The notes under the pieces are model-generated. The model did no database searches, was not told the DNA's origin, and saw only the letters and a program-made list of their open reading frames with translations. Below, piece by piece: positions 60,101 to 62,447 of a DNA stretch of 64,000 bases. The translations under genes were made by a program, and so were the position numbers. Each line of letters starts with the position of its first letter. Position 1 is the stretch's first letter. The stretch is from Benincasa hispida (Eukaryota; Streptophyta; Magnoliopsida; Cucurbitales; Cucurbitaceae): the NCBI RefSeq assembly GCF_009727055.1, contig NC_052356.1, forward strand, positions 4,014,076 to 4,078,075, read 5' to 3'.

Positions 60101-61032
60101 CCATAACCCTTTGGGGGATTTTCCTACCGTTCCTTCTTTTGTCGTCTTTTGGACCTTTTTCCTATTAGAGACTGTTCAGCCAGTTATTCATGGTTGTGTG
60201 AACACTCTGGATCGACTCTCGAGAAAGTGACCTTCATTGATGGGCTCATTTTGTTGTATCCTTTGTTTGAAGGTGGAGGAACTTGGATCATCTCCTTTGG
60301 AGTTAGCGACTTTATGCGTTCGGTATGGATCTATTTTTTTTTTTTTTTTTTTGAGGCAGTTGGTTTTCAACTGACCTGCCATAGAGACTTGGTGAGATAA
60401 TCAAGGAATTCCTTCTCCATCCATCTTTTCGGAAGAATGGTCGTTTCTTGTGGCTTGTTGGAGTGTGTGTTATGGTGGGATCTTTGGGTGGGGAAGAATA
60501 ATAGAGCATTTACAGGCTTGAAAAGGGACCTGAGTGATGCGTAGGCCCTTATTAGTTTTCTTGTTTGTCTCTAGGCTTCTTAACTAGTTTTCTTGTTTGT
60601 CTCTAGGCTTTGGTTAAGAAGTACATTTTGTAATTATTCGATAGGTGTCATTTTATAGGATTTGATGCCATTTCTGTAGAGGTGCTCCCACTTAGGGGCC
60701 CACGTACCCATGTGTTATATTCTCAATGAATGGTTGTTTCCTAATTAAGAAAAAAAAAAGAAAAGAAAAAAGGAGGCAGGATGGGATAATTTGAATCCCC
60801 TGAAAGAGATTTGATATTCTTCTTTTTGATACATTTGTAAAGTTGGTCAAAAAATAAAAAGGATGTGTCATGTGTTTTCCCCTAAACTACGATCATTTAA
60901 CTGCAGGAAAGGAGTGCAGGTGCTGACTCATTATCACTTGTGGCGAGAATAATGCATAGGTCGAAAGCTCATATTCAGTCCATGCTTCTGCAAACTAATG
61001 TGGCTGTAATTGAAGACTTTTACGTACATCTG
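14944..61032 (+). CDS. VPS50: VPS50/syndetin, EARP tether subunit (18 exons, C-terminus beyond window)
   Basis: Spliced product of 18 exons: 14944-15168, 30793-30960, 34935-35009, 36990-37068, 41895-41959, 42090-42179, 46241-46330, 46473-46559, 46687-46770, 51134-51253, 51711-51739, 51817-51949, 53666-54145, 54751-55286, 55385-55448, 55532-55634, 55792-55961, 60907-61032. Every border is GT/AG and the phases join to one frame of 908 codons without a stop. The N-terminal part (about residues 130-420) matches the VPS54/VPS50 N-terminal helical tether domain: [12 protein letters not shown], then [14 protein letters not shown] and [20 protein letters not shown]. Residues about 540-620 match the GEEFCG...SVNYFKNYH...LENETWELCP block of animal VPS50. 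Residues 720-735 are strongly acidic ([18 protein letters not shown]). From 755 the syndetin C-terminal domain begins and is cut by the window end. In other eukaryotes VPS50 joins VPS51, VPS52 and VPS53 to form EARP, which tethers vesicles for endosomal recycling. Function here is inferred from family membership. The roughly 200 residues still expected must lie beyond 64000. Confidence 0.92.
15540..15990 (+). pseudogene. LINE reverse transcriptase fragment
   Basis: The three + frames together give pieces of a plant L1 [31 protein letters not shown] and [14 protein letters not shown]. This corresponds to the FRPISLV...[12 protein letters not shown]...LIANEV region. Stops and frameshifts throughout. 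A run of 22 T lies at about 15928-15949. Located in VPS50 intron 1. Confidence 0.55.
16089..16299 (+). mobile_element. MITE, GGGCTGTTTTC family, copy A
   Basis: Starts GGGCTGTTTTCAAATATAGG and ends with TTTTTAGCAGTTTTGTCATT. The centre is a set of self-complementary CTATC...GATAG units around 16148-16245 that can form a long hairpin. The far terminus lacks the last bases of the family consensus, and I do not see a target-site repeat for this copy. Confidence 0.65.
16540..16860 (-). pseudogene. LINE ORF2 fragment (post-RT region)
   Basis: Minus-strand translation gives [20 protein letters not shown] and [20 protein letters not shown], the [22 protein letters not shown] block between RT and the zinc-binding domain of plant L1 elements. 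Short, 5' and 3' truncated. Confidence 0.6.
16861..17399. other. Intron 1 stretch, nothing recognised
   Basis: AT-rich without recognisable coding content; probably old repeat between two LINE fragments. Confidence 0.3.
17400..17645 (+). pseudogene. LINE ORF2 fragment
   Basis: The + strand gives [32 protein letters not shown] and [17 protein letters not shown], a degraded copy of the same LINE block as at 16540-16860 but in the other orientation. Confidence 0.55.
17646..17961. other. Intron 1 stretch, no gene
   Basis: A minus-strand open frame of 155 codons (17626-18093) crosses this stretch and the SINE-like element; it has no motif and no composition that supports a gene. Phrases such as GTTTGAGACGCTGAGTTGAG suggest a decayed short repeat. 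Confidence 0.3.
17962..18060 (+). mobile_element. tRNA-derived SINE-like element
   Basis: TAGCTCAACTGAC (17975-17987) resembles a pol III box A, and AGTTCAGATCC (18020-18030) resembles box B (GGTTCGANTCC). Box spacing is about 33 bp. An A-rich tail (ACTAAAAAAAAATAAAAC) follows. It does not fold as a tRNA. The right-hand end lies 29 bp before the target-site repeat of the large LINE. Confidence 0.5.
19492..23137 (-). pseudogene. Inner LINE ORF2 (endonuclease-RT), inactivated
   Basis: Start ATG at 23137 (minus), [20 protein letters not shown], 92 bases after the ORF1 stop. Soon frameshifted. RT blocks: [60 protein letters not shown] (frameshift at about 21350), [20 protein letters not shown] and [17 protein letters not shown]. 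The active-site FADD reads FAND (21078-21089), so the first Asp is lost. Then [20 protein letters not shown] and a zinc-binding domain, [20 protein letters not shown] with [20 protein letters not shown] (a Cys-Cys-His-Cys-type arrangement). Ends at 19492. Confidence 0.88.
23229..24485 (-). CDS. Inner LINE ORF1, C-terminal half, open
   Basis: A 418-codon frame, uninterrupted to its TAG. Starts [20 protein letters not shown] followed by [14 protein letters not shown], aligning with [20 protein letters not shown] in the outer element. The rest is a low-complexity Ser/Glu/Pro-rich region. The true ORF1 start was lost by 5' truncation, so this is a fragment that stayed open, not a complete protein. 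Confidence 0.7.
   Translation of the reverse strand: MDPPRKDMRILEGNELHNPVDIARLNQVKIDEGLSHPNSAEEWSFLDKAVNQKKFARNPLFSKEVNVSSPEKSEQETSLPEKEEGSLPEQLVGQSETTLPEVQNRLGVNMWKENEEISLRKEKEVKGSPTATPSRTPTVTTLFTSKNTSFISPTKISLLEKNQRTDVSDSLEEQPIILKEINPSSSVLHGPTINKPSASREKNKLSCCGAVNELPTEETRKLMYHIRLKSCGWPKDTEETHTLNAKEEESSPVQSPIQFTPPAFDNSLKYLEENSVSLFSRSSHLLKPFPKYFERRKSSTVKTWSLLANSDLLEDCCARVQIPIDKAERSVIPPTFPSSTTPQLGENLDPSFIYVQGSPISVFDSKKLPQEYDEASIASVSSEDLDFEDHNLKFKGLEDQKDAILNLNLLFHEEEVQD
26100..29683 (+). pseudogene. Outer LINE ORF2 (endonuclease-RT), inactivated
   Basis: Starts where the family has ATGAAGATC but reads CTGAAGATC here. [18 protein letters not shown] is the start of the APE-type endonuclease; a one-base deletion follows at about 26155. 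The endonuclease GGDFN motif is lost: the sequence reads [12 protein letters not shown], then the other frame resumes [18 protein letters not shown] blocks: [65 protein letters not shown], then TGA (27835-27837) for the usual Trp, [20 protein letters not shown], and [18 protein letters not shown]. The catalytic FADD reads FADN (28120-28131). A zinc-binding domain region follows ([20 protein letters not shown], then [12 protein letters not shown]). Several frame changes (28560, 29080, 29330). Confidence 0.88.
29917..30470 (+). mobile_element. LINE 3' end fragment with conserved core
   Basis: Directly after the outer LINE's right repeat. Contains the 3' core at 30271-30333 (GGGGTGTCAACCTAGTTGAG, ATGCCCGGGTGCGC). 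The tail GAGCATTAGTCTC...AATAAAGAGGCTCGTATCC ends near 30455. No ORF2 sequence survives. Confidence 0.65.
30471..30792. other. End of intron 1, no gene
   Basis: T-rich intron sequence leading to the exon 2 acceptor; nothing else seen. Confidence 0.4.
30793..30960 (+). CDS. VPS50: VPS50 exon 2 (residues 76-131)
   Basis: Acceptor GAGCAG|GTTCCAG, donor GAG|GTGCTA, phase 0 on both sides. Encodes [20 protein letters not shown], a Ser-rich stretch and [13 protein letters not shown]. It follows a 15.6-kb intron. Confidence 0.9.
31276..32805 (+). pseudogene. Processed retrocopy of an IAA8/IAA9-type AUX/IAA gene
   Basis: An intronless copy of an AUX/IAA mRNA with 5' UTR (CT-repeat and leader, 31276-31478), coding part (ATG 31479 to TAG 32543) and 3' UTR. 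Order: [20 protein letters not shown]; domain [21 protein letters not shown] (EAR-type repressor motif region); [15 protein letters not shown]; domain II degron [19 protein letters not shown]1 domain [32 protein letters not shown] and [26 protein letters not shown] proteins repress ARF factors and are degraded through VGWPP by TIR1/AFB. This copy is broken: a frameshift after FEERN (near 31600), a stop after LLENLGS (TAA 31952-31954) and a 2-base loss after DGAP (near 32217). Exons of the parent gene are fused without introns and a 19-bp target-site duplication flanks the insert, so it is LINE-mobilised. No poly(A) is left at the right border. Confidence 0.9.
32706..32775 (+). repeat. CTT/CCTCTT microsatellite
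   Basis: About 70 bp of TTC repeats grading into TCCTCT repeats, in the 3' UTR part of the AUX/IAA retrocopy. Confidence 0.9.
33255..33425 (-). mobile_element. LINE 3' tail fragment
   Basis: TTTTTTTAGAAAAGGATACG followed by AGACTTTTCATTAAG and GGAGACCAATGCTCAAATAC: the minus-strand tail GAGCATTGGTCTCC...GTATCC plus poly(A). No coding part. Confidence 0.6.
33440..34650 (+). mobile_element. LINE ORF2 C-terminal fragment, interrupted
   Basis: The + strand encodes [20 protein letters not shown] and [15 protein letters not shown], then [11 protein letters not shown]. After an inserted 282-bp LINE it continues [20 protein letters not shown] with [20 protein letters not shown] (the zinc-binding Cys/His region). 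It ends with the tail TTCTCAATGAAAATTCTTG and 10 A at about 34641-34650. 5' truncated, with stops. Confidence 0.75.
33886..34167 (+). mobile_element. Short 5'-truncated LINE nested in a LINE
   Basis: 282 bp, between ATGGACCGACTT (33874-33885) and ATGGATCGACTT (34168-34179), a 12-bp duplication with one difference. Contains the 3' core (GGGTGTCAACCTAGTTGAGA at about 34018) and a 9-A tail. The host reading frame (NTMDRL...) is restored across it. Confidence 0.82.
34935..35009 (+). CDS. VPS50: VPS50 exon 3 (residues 132-156)
   Basis: Acceptor CTGCAG|GACTTT, donor CAG|GTAGCT. Encodes [20 protein letters not shown] and YLEKQ, the conserved start of the tether domain (compare animal FDIVKYELEKLP). 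Confidence 0.93.
35411..36345 (+). pseudogene. Ty3/gypsy protease-RT remnant
   Basis: Protease-like [20 protein letters not shown] and [14 protein letters not shown] at 35411-35606; the catalytic D-S/T-G-A reads DFGA. RT part near 36010-36345: [25 protein letters not shown] then a stop, [36 protein letters not shown]. No YVDD box is reached. Located in VPS50 intron 3, sense orientation. Confidence 0.75.
36400..36640 (-). mobile_element. LINE-like antisense fragment
   Basis: Begins TTTTTTTAAGGAGGAAACAG, like other minus-strand LINE 3' ends in the window, and carries a 62-codon minus frame ([17 protein letters not shown]). Assignment is by tail style only. Confidence 0.4.
36990..37068 (+). CDS. 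VPS50: VPS50 exon 4 (residues 157-182)
   Basis: Acceptor TTGAAG|GCTACT, donor ATGG|GTACGG, ending in phase 1. Encodes [20 protein letters not shown] and EHHEVM. The split Val codon is completed by exon 5. Confidence 0.9.
37610..38730 (-). mobile_element. LINE ORF2 C-terminal fragment
   Basis: A poly-T run at about 37640-37651 and TTTCATTGATAGATG mark the 3' end on the minus strand. Upstream on that strand are a degraded zinc-binding region (near 37830-38100) and [59 protein letters not shown], the NLNDREV-EEWA...SFTVKSLM block of plant L1 ORF2. 38560-38660 continues with post-RT sequence. In VPS50 intron 4. Confidence 0.7.
38750..38930 (+). mobile_element. Two LINE tail pieces in tandem
   Basis: TTGAGCATTAGTCTCGTTTC occurs near 38788 and TTGAGCATTAGTCTTGTTTC near 38902, each followed by ATTAGTT. 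This is the terminal part of the LINE 3' UTR, present twice about 114 bp apart. Confidence 0.55.
38931..39519. other. Intron 4 stretch, CT-rich, no gene
   Basis: CT-rich to 39250, similar in character to the C/T-rich leader of the large LINE at 18175-18320, and followed by LINE ORF1 sequence in the same orientation. It may be the 5' UTR of that LINE copy. CCAGCTCACTTCTCCATCTA-like phrases occur twice (39240 and 39402). Confidence 0.35.
39520..40420 (+). pseudogene. LINE ORF1 fragment
   Basis: Pieces of the L1 ORF1: [20 protein letters not shown] and [19 protein letters not shown], a broken linker, then [40 protein letters not shown] and [19 protein letters not shown]. The last segment parallels [17 protein letters not shown] of the outer LINE. 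Stops separate the pieces. In VPS50 intron 4. Confidence 0.65.
40535..41083 (+). mobile_element. Non-autonomous TIR element (MITE, about 0.55 kb)
   Basis: Starts AGGGCCTGTTTAACAAG and ends CCTACCAAACAAGCCCT; the ends are imperfect inverted repeats (AGGGCCTGTTT against AGGGCTTGTTT). The interior is AT-rich and non-coding. TTA precedes it and AAA follows, so a TWA-type PIF/Harbinger duplication is possible but not proven. It sits among LINE fragments. Confidence 0.6.
41150..41590 (+). mobile_element. LINE ORF2 C-terminus and tail fragment
   Basis: 41337-41500 encodes [15 protein letters not shown], then a frameshift, [20 protein letters not shown] and HWKGFV, the extreme C-terminus of an L1 ORF2, followed by a tail ending in A-rich sequence near 41575. 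Frame broken. Confidence 0.5.
41895..41959 (+). CDS. VPS50: VPS50 exon 5 (residues 183-204)
   Basis: Acceptor GATCAG|TGAAGG, donor AGG|GTAAAT. Encodes [20 protein letters not shown] and CR, helical and typical of the N-terminal coiled coil. Confidence 0.9.
42090..42179 (+). CDS. VPS50: VPS50 exon 6 (residues 205-234)
   Basis: Acceptor TTGTAG|AATGGG, donor CTG|GTACAT. Encodes [20 protein letters not shown] and [10 protein letters not shown], corresponding to animal NGRRHLNIAKEG. Confidence 0.92.
42597..43403 (-). mobile_element. 5'-truncated LINE with 17-bp target repeats
   Basis: Flanked by TGTACAGATATTCTTTT (42580-42596 and 43404-43420). Minus-strand content: ORF2 C-terminus (CNVQQLL-like region, [40 protein letters not shown]), the 3' core at 42708-42773, poly(A). 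It is close to the inner LINE of intron 1. The 5' junction carries about 45 bp (43358-43403) of non-LINE filler. Confidence 0.88.
43421..43699. other. Intron 6 stretch, no gene
   Basis: Begins AATTACTACTTAATGAAAAG, the likely source of the filler at the adjoining LINE junction. Otherwise unrecognised. Confidence 0.35.
43700..44370 (+). mobile_element. LINE ORF2 post-RT fragment
   Basis: Broken + frames give [20 protein letters not shown] and ALLELLLKN, then [20 protein letters not shown], the usual AQ-V-SLPIYYLSLFKAP region, followed by a tail with GCATTAGATGCTTG near 44338. Heavily decayed; in VPS50 intron 6. Confidence 0.5.
44371..44692 (-). other. Unrecognised, probably LINE-derived
   Basis: A minus frame of 81 codons (44355-44600; [20 protein letters not shown]) has no diagnostic motif. 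It lies between two LINE fragments. Confidence 0.3.
44693..45770 (-). mobile_element. LINE ORF2 C-terminal fragment, interrupted by a MITE
   Basis: 3' end on the minus strand at about 44693 (TTTTTTTAAACGG), tail GACTAATGCTTGAA, 3' core at 44792-44857. After a MITE at 44948-45125 the coding part gives [40 protein letters not shown] and [20 protein letters not shown] (zinc-binding domain). Several stops. In VPS50 intron 6. Confidence 0.72.
44948..45125 (-). mobile_element. MITE, GGGCTGTTTTC family, copy B
   Basis: Starts GGGAAATTATTTTAAATGAC and ends CCTATTTGAAAACAGCCC. Host repeats TAAGACAAA (44939-44947) and TATGACAAA (45126-45134): 9 bp, one difference. The interior has CTATCTGTGATAGACCGCGG-type self-complementary units. 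178 bp. Inserted in a LINE. Confidence 0.82.
45771..46240. other. End of intron 6, no gene
   Basis: Unrecognised intron sequence with an A-run near 46005; leads to the exon 7 acceptor. Confidence 0.35.
46241..46330 (+). CDS. VPS50: VPS50 exon 7 (residues 235-264)
   Basis: Acceptor AAATAG|GACATG, donor AAG|GTGGGT. Encodes [20 protein letters not shown] and [10 protein letters not shown], corresponding to animal LEEEDYPGAIQLCLE with the next exon. Confidence 0.92.
46473..46559 (+). CDS. VPS50: VPS50 exon 8 (residues 265-293)
   Basis: Acceptor ATACAG|GCGTTT, donor GAG|GTGAGT. Encodes [20 protein letters not shown] and IQEMSRGVE. Confidence 0.93.
46687..46770 (+). CDS. VPS50: VPS50 exon 9 (residues 294-321)
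   Basis: Acceptor TTGTAG|ATTTGG, donor ACC|GTGAGG. Encodes [20 protein letters not shown] and FKKEAYLT. Confidence 0.92.
47006..47166 (-). mobile_element. MITE, GGGCTGTTTTC family, copy C
   Basis: Starts GGAAAATTATTTTAAATGAC, ends ATATTTGAAAACAGCTC. Flanked by AAATAAAAA on both sides (46997-47005 and 47167-47175), an exact 9-bp duplication. 161 bp. In VPS50 intron 9. Confidence 0.82.
47176..47830 (-). mobile_element. LINE 3' tail fragments
   Basis: Antisense tail phrases: GAGACAATCGCTCAGAGTAA near 47245 and GAAAAGGATAAAACAGTTTC with AAAAGAGACTTGCGG near 47715-47760. A minus frame at 47503-47736 ([11 protein letters not shown]) may be ORF2 C-terminus but is not diagnostic. Confidence 0.4.
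47912..48120 (+). other. Exon-like open stretch of unknown origin
   Basis: Preceded by a strong acceptor-like sequence (TTTCTTTCACTTGTAG), then [40 protein letters not shown] and NASAKES, a stop (TAA at about 48055) and more coding-like sequence. I do not recognise the family. It is not needed for VPS50, whose exons 9 and 10 join directly. It may be a captured gene fragment or chance. Confidence 0.3.
48165..48355 (-). mobile_element. LINE 3' tail fragment
   Basis: TTTTTATTTGAAAAGGAAAC and ACTTAGAGTCTTGCTCAAAA are the antisense tail of the LINE family. It probably belongs with the ORF2 C-terminus at 50345-50790, now separated by an LTR-like insertion. Confidence 0.45.
48360..50340. repeat. 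LTR-like non-coding repeat (solo LTR candidate)
   Basis: Roughly 2 kb without gag or pol. GTCGTCTCCCAAGGGAACGG near 48432 is typical of plant gypsy LTRs (compare GTCGATCCCAAGGAAACCTC at 1172). It separates a LINE tail from a LINE ORF2 C-terminus of the same orientation. I cannot define TG/CA ends or a duplication. Open frames inside (for example 49878-50276) have no motif. Confidence 0.4.
50345..50790 (-). mobile_element. LINE ORF2 zinc-binding domain fragment
   Basis: The minus strand gives [40 protein letters not shown] and [13 protein letters not shown], matching [11 protein letters not shown]...C-LC...HLFFDC of the other LINE copies, then [20 protein letters not shown]. Confidence 0.65.
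50791..51133. other. End of intron 9, no gene
   Basis: No recognisable feature apart from the pyrimidine-rich exon 10 acceptor region. Confidence 0.35.
51134..51253 (+). CDS. VPS50: VPS50 exon 10 (residues 322-361)
   Basis: Acceptor GAACAG|GTGGTT, donor GAG|GTCCGT. Encodes [20 protein letters not shown] then [20 protein letters not shown]. This is among the best conserved parts of the family (animal VQQAYRLLGKTQTAMDQL). Confidence 0.95.
51711..51739 (+). CDS. VPS50: VPS50 exon 11, 29-nt microexon
   Basis: Acceptor TTGCAG|GATCAG, donor AG|GTAAAG. Encodes DQDVHIQNS plus two bases of an Arg codon. It is needed to keep phase between exons 10 and 12; skipping it would shift the frame. Confidence 0.85.
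51817..51949 (+). CDS. VPS50: VPS50 exon 12 (residues 371-415)
   Basis: Acceptor TTGCAG|GCTTAC, donor AAG|GTCTAT. Encodes [20 protein letters not shown] then [20 protein letters not shown] and QLDTK, matching animal KLQYKDLCTHVTP...LCKALWEVMLSYY. Confidence 0.93.
52457..53220. mobile_element. Non-autonomous TIR element, copy 1
   Basis: Starts AAGGAGTGATCATCGGTTGG and ends TTGCTTACCCCTA. The layout matches copy 2 at 59290-60078: a GTGATCATCGGT start, TGGCGTCGGTTTTGGG, an A/G-rich middle, a GGTAATGAT...TTACCTA block, then CGGTTTTGTTATGTG-type sequence. The 8 bases on each side, AATAAGAA and ATTAATAA, match at six positions, as a hAT-type duplication might after decay. 764 bp, VPS50 intron 12. 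Confidence 0.6.
53221..53665. other. End of intron 12, no gene
   Basis: Contains an A-run near 53342 and unrecognised sequence before the exon 13 acceptor. Confidence 0.35.
53666..54145 (+). CDS. VPS50: VPS50 exon 13 (residues 416-575)
   Basis: Acceptor ATCCAG|GATTCA, donor CAC|GTAAGT. A variable Ser/Asp-rich linker, then [40 protein letters not shown] and [20 protein letters not shown]. It is one of the two largest exons. Confidence 0.93.
54146..54750. other. Intron 13, with a short duplication
   Basis: A stretch of about 60-70 bp occurs twice (54485-54556 and 54552-54628): TTCTTATGTCTTGTGTCTAA against TTCTTATGTCTTATGTCTAA, then GGGATATGATTAATGGTCAG against GGGATATGATTAATCGTTAG, then CATGACTTGGAAATCTT in both. 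A local tandem duplication. No gene. Confidence 0.6.
54751..55286 (+). CDS. VPS50: VPS50 exon 14 (residues 576-753)
   Basis: Acceptor TTTTAG|GCTCTA, donor TTAAG|GTGAAG (phase 2). Encodes [20 protein letters not shown], the [13 protein letters not shown] segment (animal YCSGGNPFE) and the acidic tract [20 protein letters not shown]. Confidence 0.93.
55385..55448 (+). CDS. VPS50: VPS50 exon 15 (residues 754-775)
   Basis: Acceptor TTCCAG|GTCCAT, donor AAG|GTATCC. Encodes (R)[20 protein letters not shown] and K, corresponding to the start of the C-terminal syndetin domain (animal VIRLVGKYMQMMNIL). Confidence 0.92.
55532..55634 (+). CDS. VPS50: VPS50 exon 16 (residues 776-809)
   Basis: Acceptor AAGCAG|GGAATG, donor AATT|GTATAC (phase 1). 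Encodes [20 protein letters not shown] then [14 protein letters not shown] (animal MSQLFDYYLYAIYTFFG). Confidence 0.93.
55792..55961 (+). CDS. VPS50: VPS50 exon 17 (residues 810-866)
   Basis: Acceptor ATATAG|ATAAGT, donor AAG|GTGCAA. Encodes (Y)[19 protein letters not shown] and a Ser/Pro-rich stretch ending [10 protein letters not shown] (animal TTLNRIQESLID, TLYGLAERV). Confidence 0.92.
56164..57654 (+). mobile_element. Compact non-autonomous LTR retrotransposon
   Basis: Two direct repeats: 56164-56338 (TGATATTAGAAGAAT...GGCTACATCA) and about 57460-57654 (TGATGTAAGAAAAAT...GGCTACATCA), sharing TTGTATGAAACA, GCACAAGATTGATTCTTGG and a TATA-like CTATAAATAGGAGGC. TTTGGTATGAAAGCAACC right after the first repeat resembles the tRNA-Met primer site TGGTATCAGAGC. 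ACTCGAGGACGAGTTTTC and a purine-rich GGAGGAGTAGAA precede the second repeat, the usual end of plant gypsy pol. The interior (1.1 kb) has no gag or RT, only short acidic frames (for example 56748-56933). Five-base flanks do not match. In VPS50 intron 17. Confidence 0.75.
57765..57890 (+). mobile_element. LINE 3' tail fragment
   Basis: TTTTTTGTATGTCTTTGTATTC and CTTAATGAAAGTTA with an A-run near 57875: the tail style of the + strand LINE at 33440-34650. No coding part. Confidence 0.45.
57891..58359. other. Intron 17 stretch, no gene
   Basis: A 75-codon + frame (58032-58259) has no recognisable motif. Confidence 0.3.
58360..60770 (+). mobile_element. LINE ORF2 fragment (RT to tail), interrupted by a TIR element
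   Basis: 58365-58800 gives [47 protein letters not shown] and WEVKGQG, then [16 protein letters not shown]: a decayed RT. 59040-59289 is post-RT sequence. The TIR element at 59290-60078 is inserted. 60079-60540 continues [20 protein letters not shown] and [19 protein letters not shown], the zinc-binding region. The tail TTCTCAATGAATGGTTG and an A-run end near 60770. Confidence 0.65.
59290..60078. mobile_element. Non-autonomous TIR element, copy 2
   Basis: Starts TAGGGGTGATCATCGGTCGA and ends TTTGCTCACCCCTA; TAGGGGTGA and TCACCCCTA are perfect inverted ends. Flanks GGAAGGAT and TGAGGGAT match at six of eight positions. Inserted within a LINE, whose ORF2 resumes after it. 789 bp. No transposase. 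The interior repeats GACC/GGTC-rich phrases such as AACCGACTTATCG and TCGGTCGGTTTTGGTTGGTC. Superfamily (hAT-like) is inferred from ends and flank length only. Confidence 0.68.
60907..61032 (+). CDS. VPS50: VPS50 exon 18 (residues 867-908), last in window
   Basis: Acceptor CTGCAG|GAAAGG, donor CTG|GTAATA. Encodes [20 protein letters not shown] and [20 protein letters not shown] then HL. It ends in phase 0, so further coding exons are required. I find none in 61033-64000. Confidence 0.92.
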
Positions 61033-61424
61033 GTAATATTTTCATTCTTAGTATGTTGTCGATCATAATGTTTCATTCTTAGTGCAGCTTAGGCAGGTTT
61101 GAATCAGTTCTACGTCTAGCCTAATCGTGGTTACAGAGCTTGTTACATTTGAAATTTTGATTATGTCCTTATAGTCTTATCTTCTAATGAATTGTCCCAA
61201 GAAAAGAAATTATCTTATGAAGAAGCATAATTATTTATTTTTTTCTCTCAACTGAAAGAACTCTAATCAATGTCAAAGTTCAGATTACTGCATCACAGTT
61301 GCGATAATATTATTTCAGACTTTGGAAAATAAAATCACATAATATCATGTATTTGATGGAGATATTTTAGGAACAAGGCTCTTTTGTCCCCAGGAGAAAT
61401 TGTTTGTCCTAATTAATTAATTTT

Positions 61425-61900
61425 TTTTGTTCCTTTACTTTTTTTTTTTTAAATGGAAATGAAACTTTTAATTAAATAAATGAAAAGAGACTGTTGCTCA
61501 AAGTACAAGGAAACAATAATATAATGAAATGAGACTAGTGCTTAAAGTAAAAAGACAATAGCAAGACAGAGAAAACTTAGACCAATGTGCATAAGAACTA
61601 AATAGAAAACAATGACATTCCAGATTAAACATAAATCTTGAGTAGACAATTTTGCATAGGACTTAGATGGAGAACACCAAGAAAAGGCCTAAACCGAGCA
61701 AGCTCAAACCAATTAAATCGAGTAGTAGATGATGACCCACCGAACAAACTTTGACCTAAGAAACCTCGGACTGAACCAAATAATATGCTGGTGCCACTAA
61801 CAGCATATTTTACCCGATAGAAGAATGACTTCATGTAGATTAGTTCCATGAAACTCCCTAAGAAGCCCCAGAGCACTTGAAGCAGAGAATGAAAATTCTT
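61425..61900 (-). mobile_element. LINE ORF2 C-terminus and tail
   Basis: T-runs at 61422-61452 (poly(A) on minus), tail GAAACTTTTAATTAAAT and AAAAGAGACTGTTGCTCAAA, then a minus frame 61625-61876 (LFGGSSSTTRFNWFELARFR) in the position of the ORF2 C-terminus (compare [10 protein letters not shown] at 45210). Confidence 0.55.
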
Positions 61901-61904
61901 GATT

Positions 61905-62180
61905 CCAGGAAGAAACTCTGCTAAAATGTGTTACACTACTCGGTGGATGAATTGAATAACTTTGGATTGGGTAACTTCGTTGAAAGAAAATGGAATGGAT
62001 GCATTGAATAACTTTGGATCACTTGATGCAACCCACAGTTATTCAATGCATCCACTGCTCATGGATCTATTAAAGCAACCCAAAGTTATTCAATGACCCA
62101 GAGCACTTGATGCAACGACACCAGGATCATCATGGATGCATTGAATAACTTTGGGTTGCTTTAATAGATTCCATCCAATG
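61905..62180. repeat. Foldback cluster of inverted repeats
   Basis: A phrase GGATGCATTGAATAACTTTG recurs in both orientations. A 31-bp perfect inverted pair lies at 62065-62095 and 62139-62169; a 22-bp pair with one mismatch lies at 61996-62017 and 62033-62054. No coding content. In VPS50 intron 18. Confidence 0.85.
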
Positions 62181-62403
62181 GAATTATTGTTCCTTTACTT
62201 TTTATAATCAATATTTTGTTTTCCTCTACTTTTCAGTTTTGATTTGTTTCCCTTCTTTCCATTTTTTTTCCTGACTTGTTTCCCTAATGTAGTTTATTTA
62301 TTTTCTTTATTTTCAGGACTTAAACTAATGCGGTAATAAATTATTACTGTCCATTTGAGTATTCTAGAAGTACTAGATTCATTATCCATTTATTTCTTAC
62401 CCG

Positions 62404-62404
<1 letters not shown>
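62181..62404. other. Intron 18 stretch, no gene
   Basis: Pyrimidine-rich; GTTCCTTTACTTTTTATAAT near 62188 resembles GTTCCTTTACTTTTTTTTTT at 61430, so this may be a continuation of what the foldback interrupted. Confidence 0.35.
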
Positions 62405-62447
<43 letters not shown>

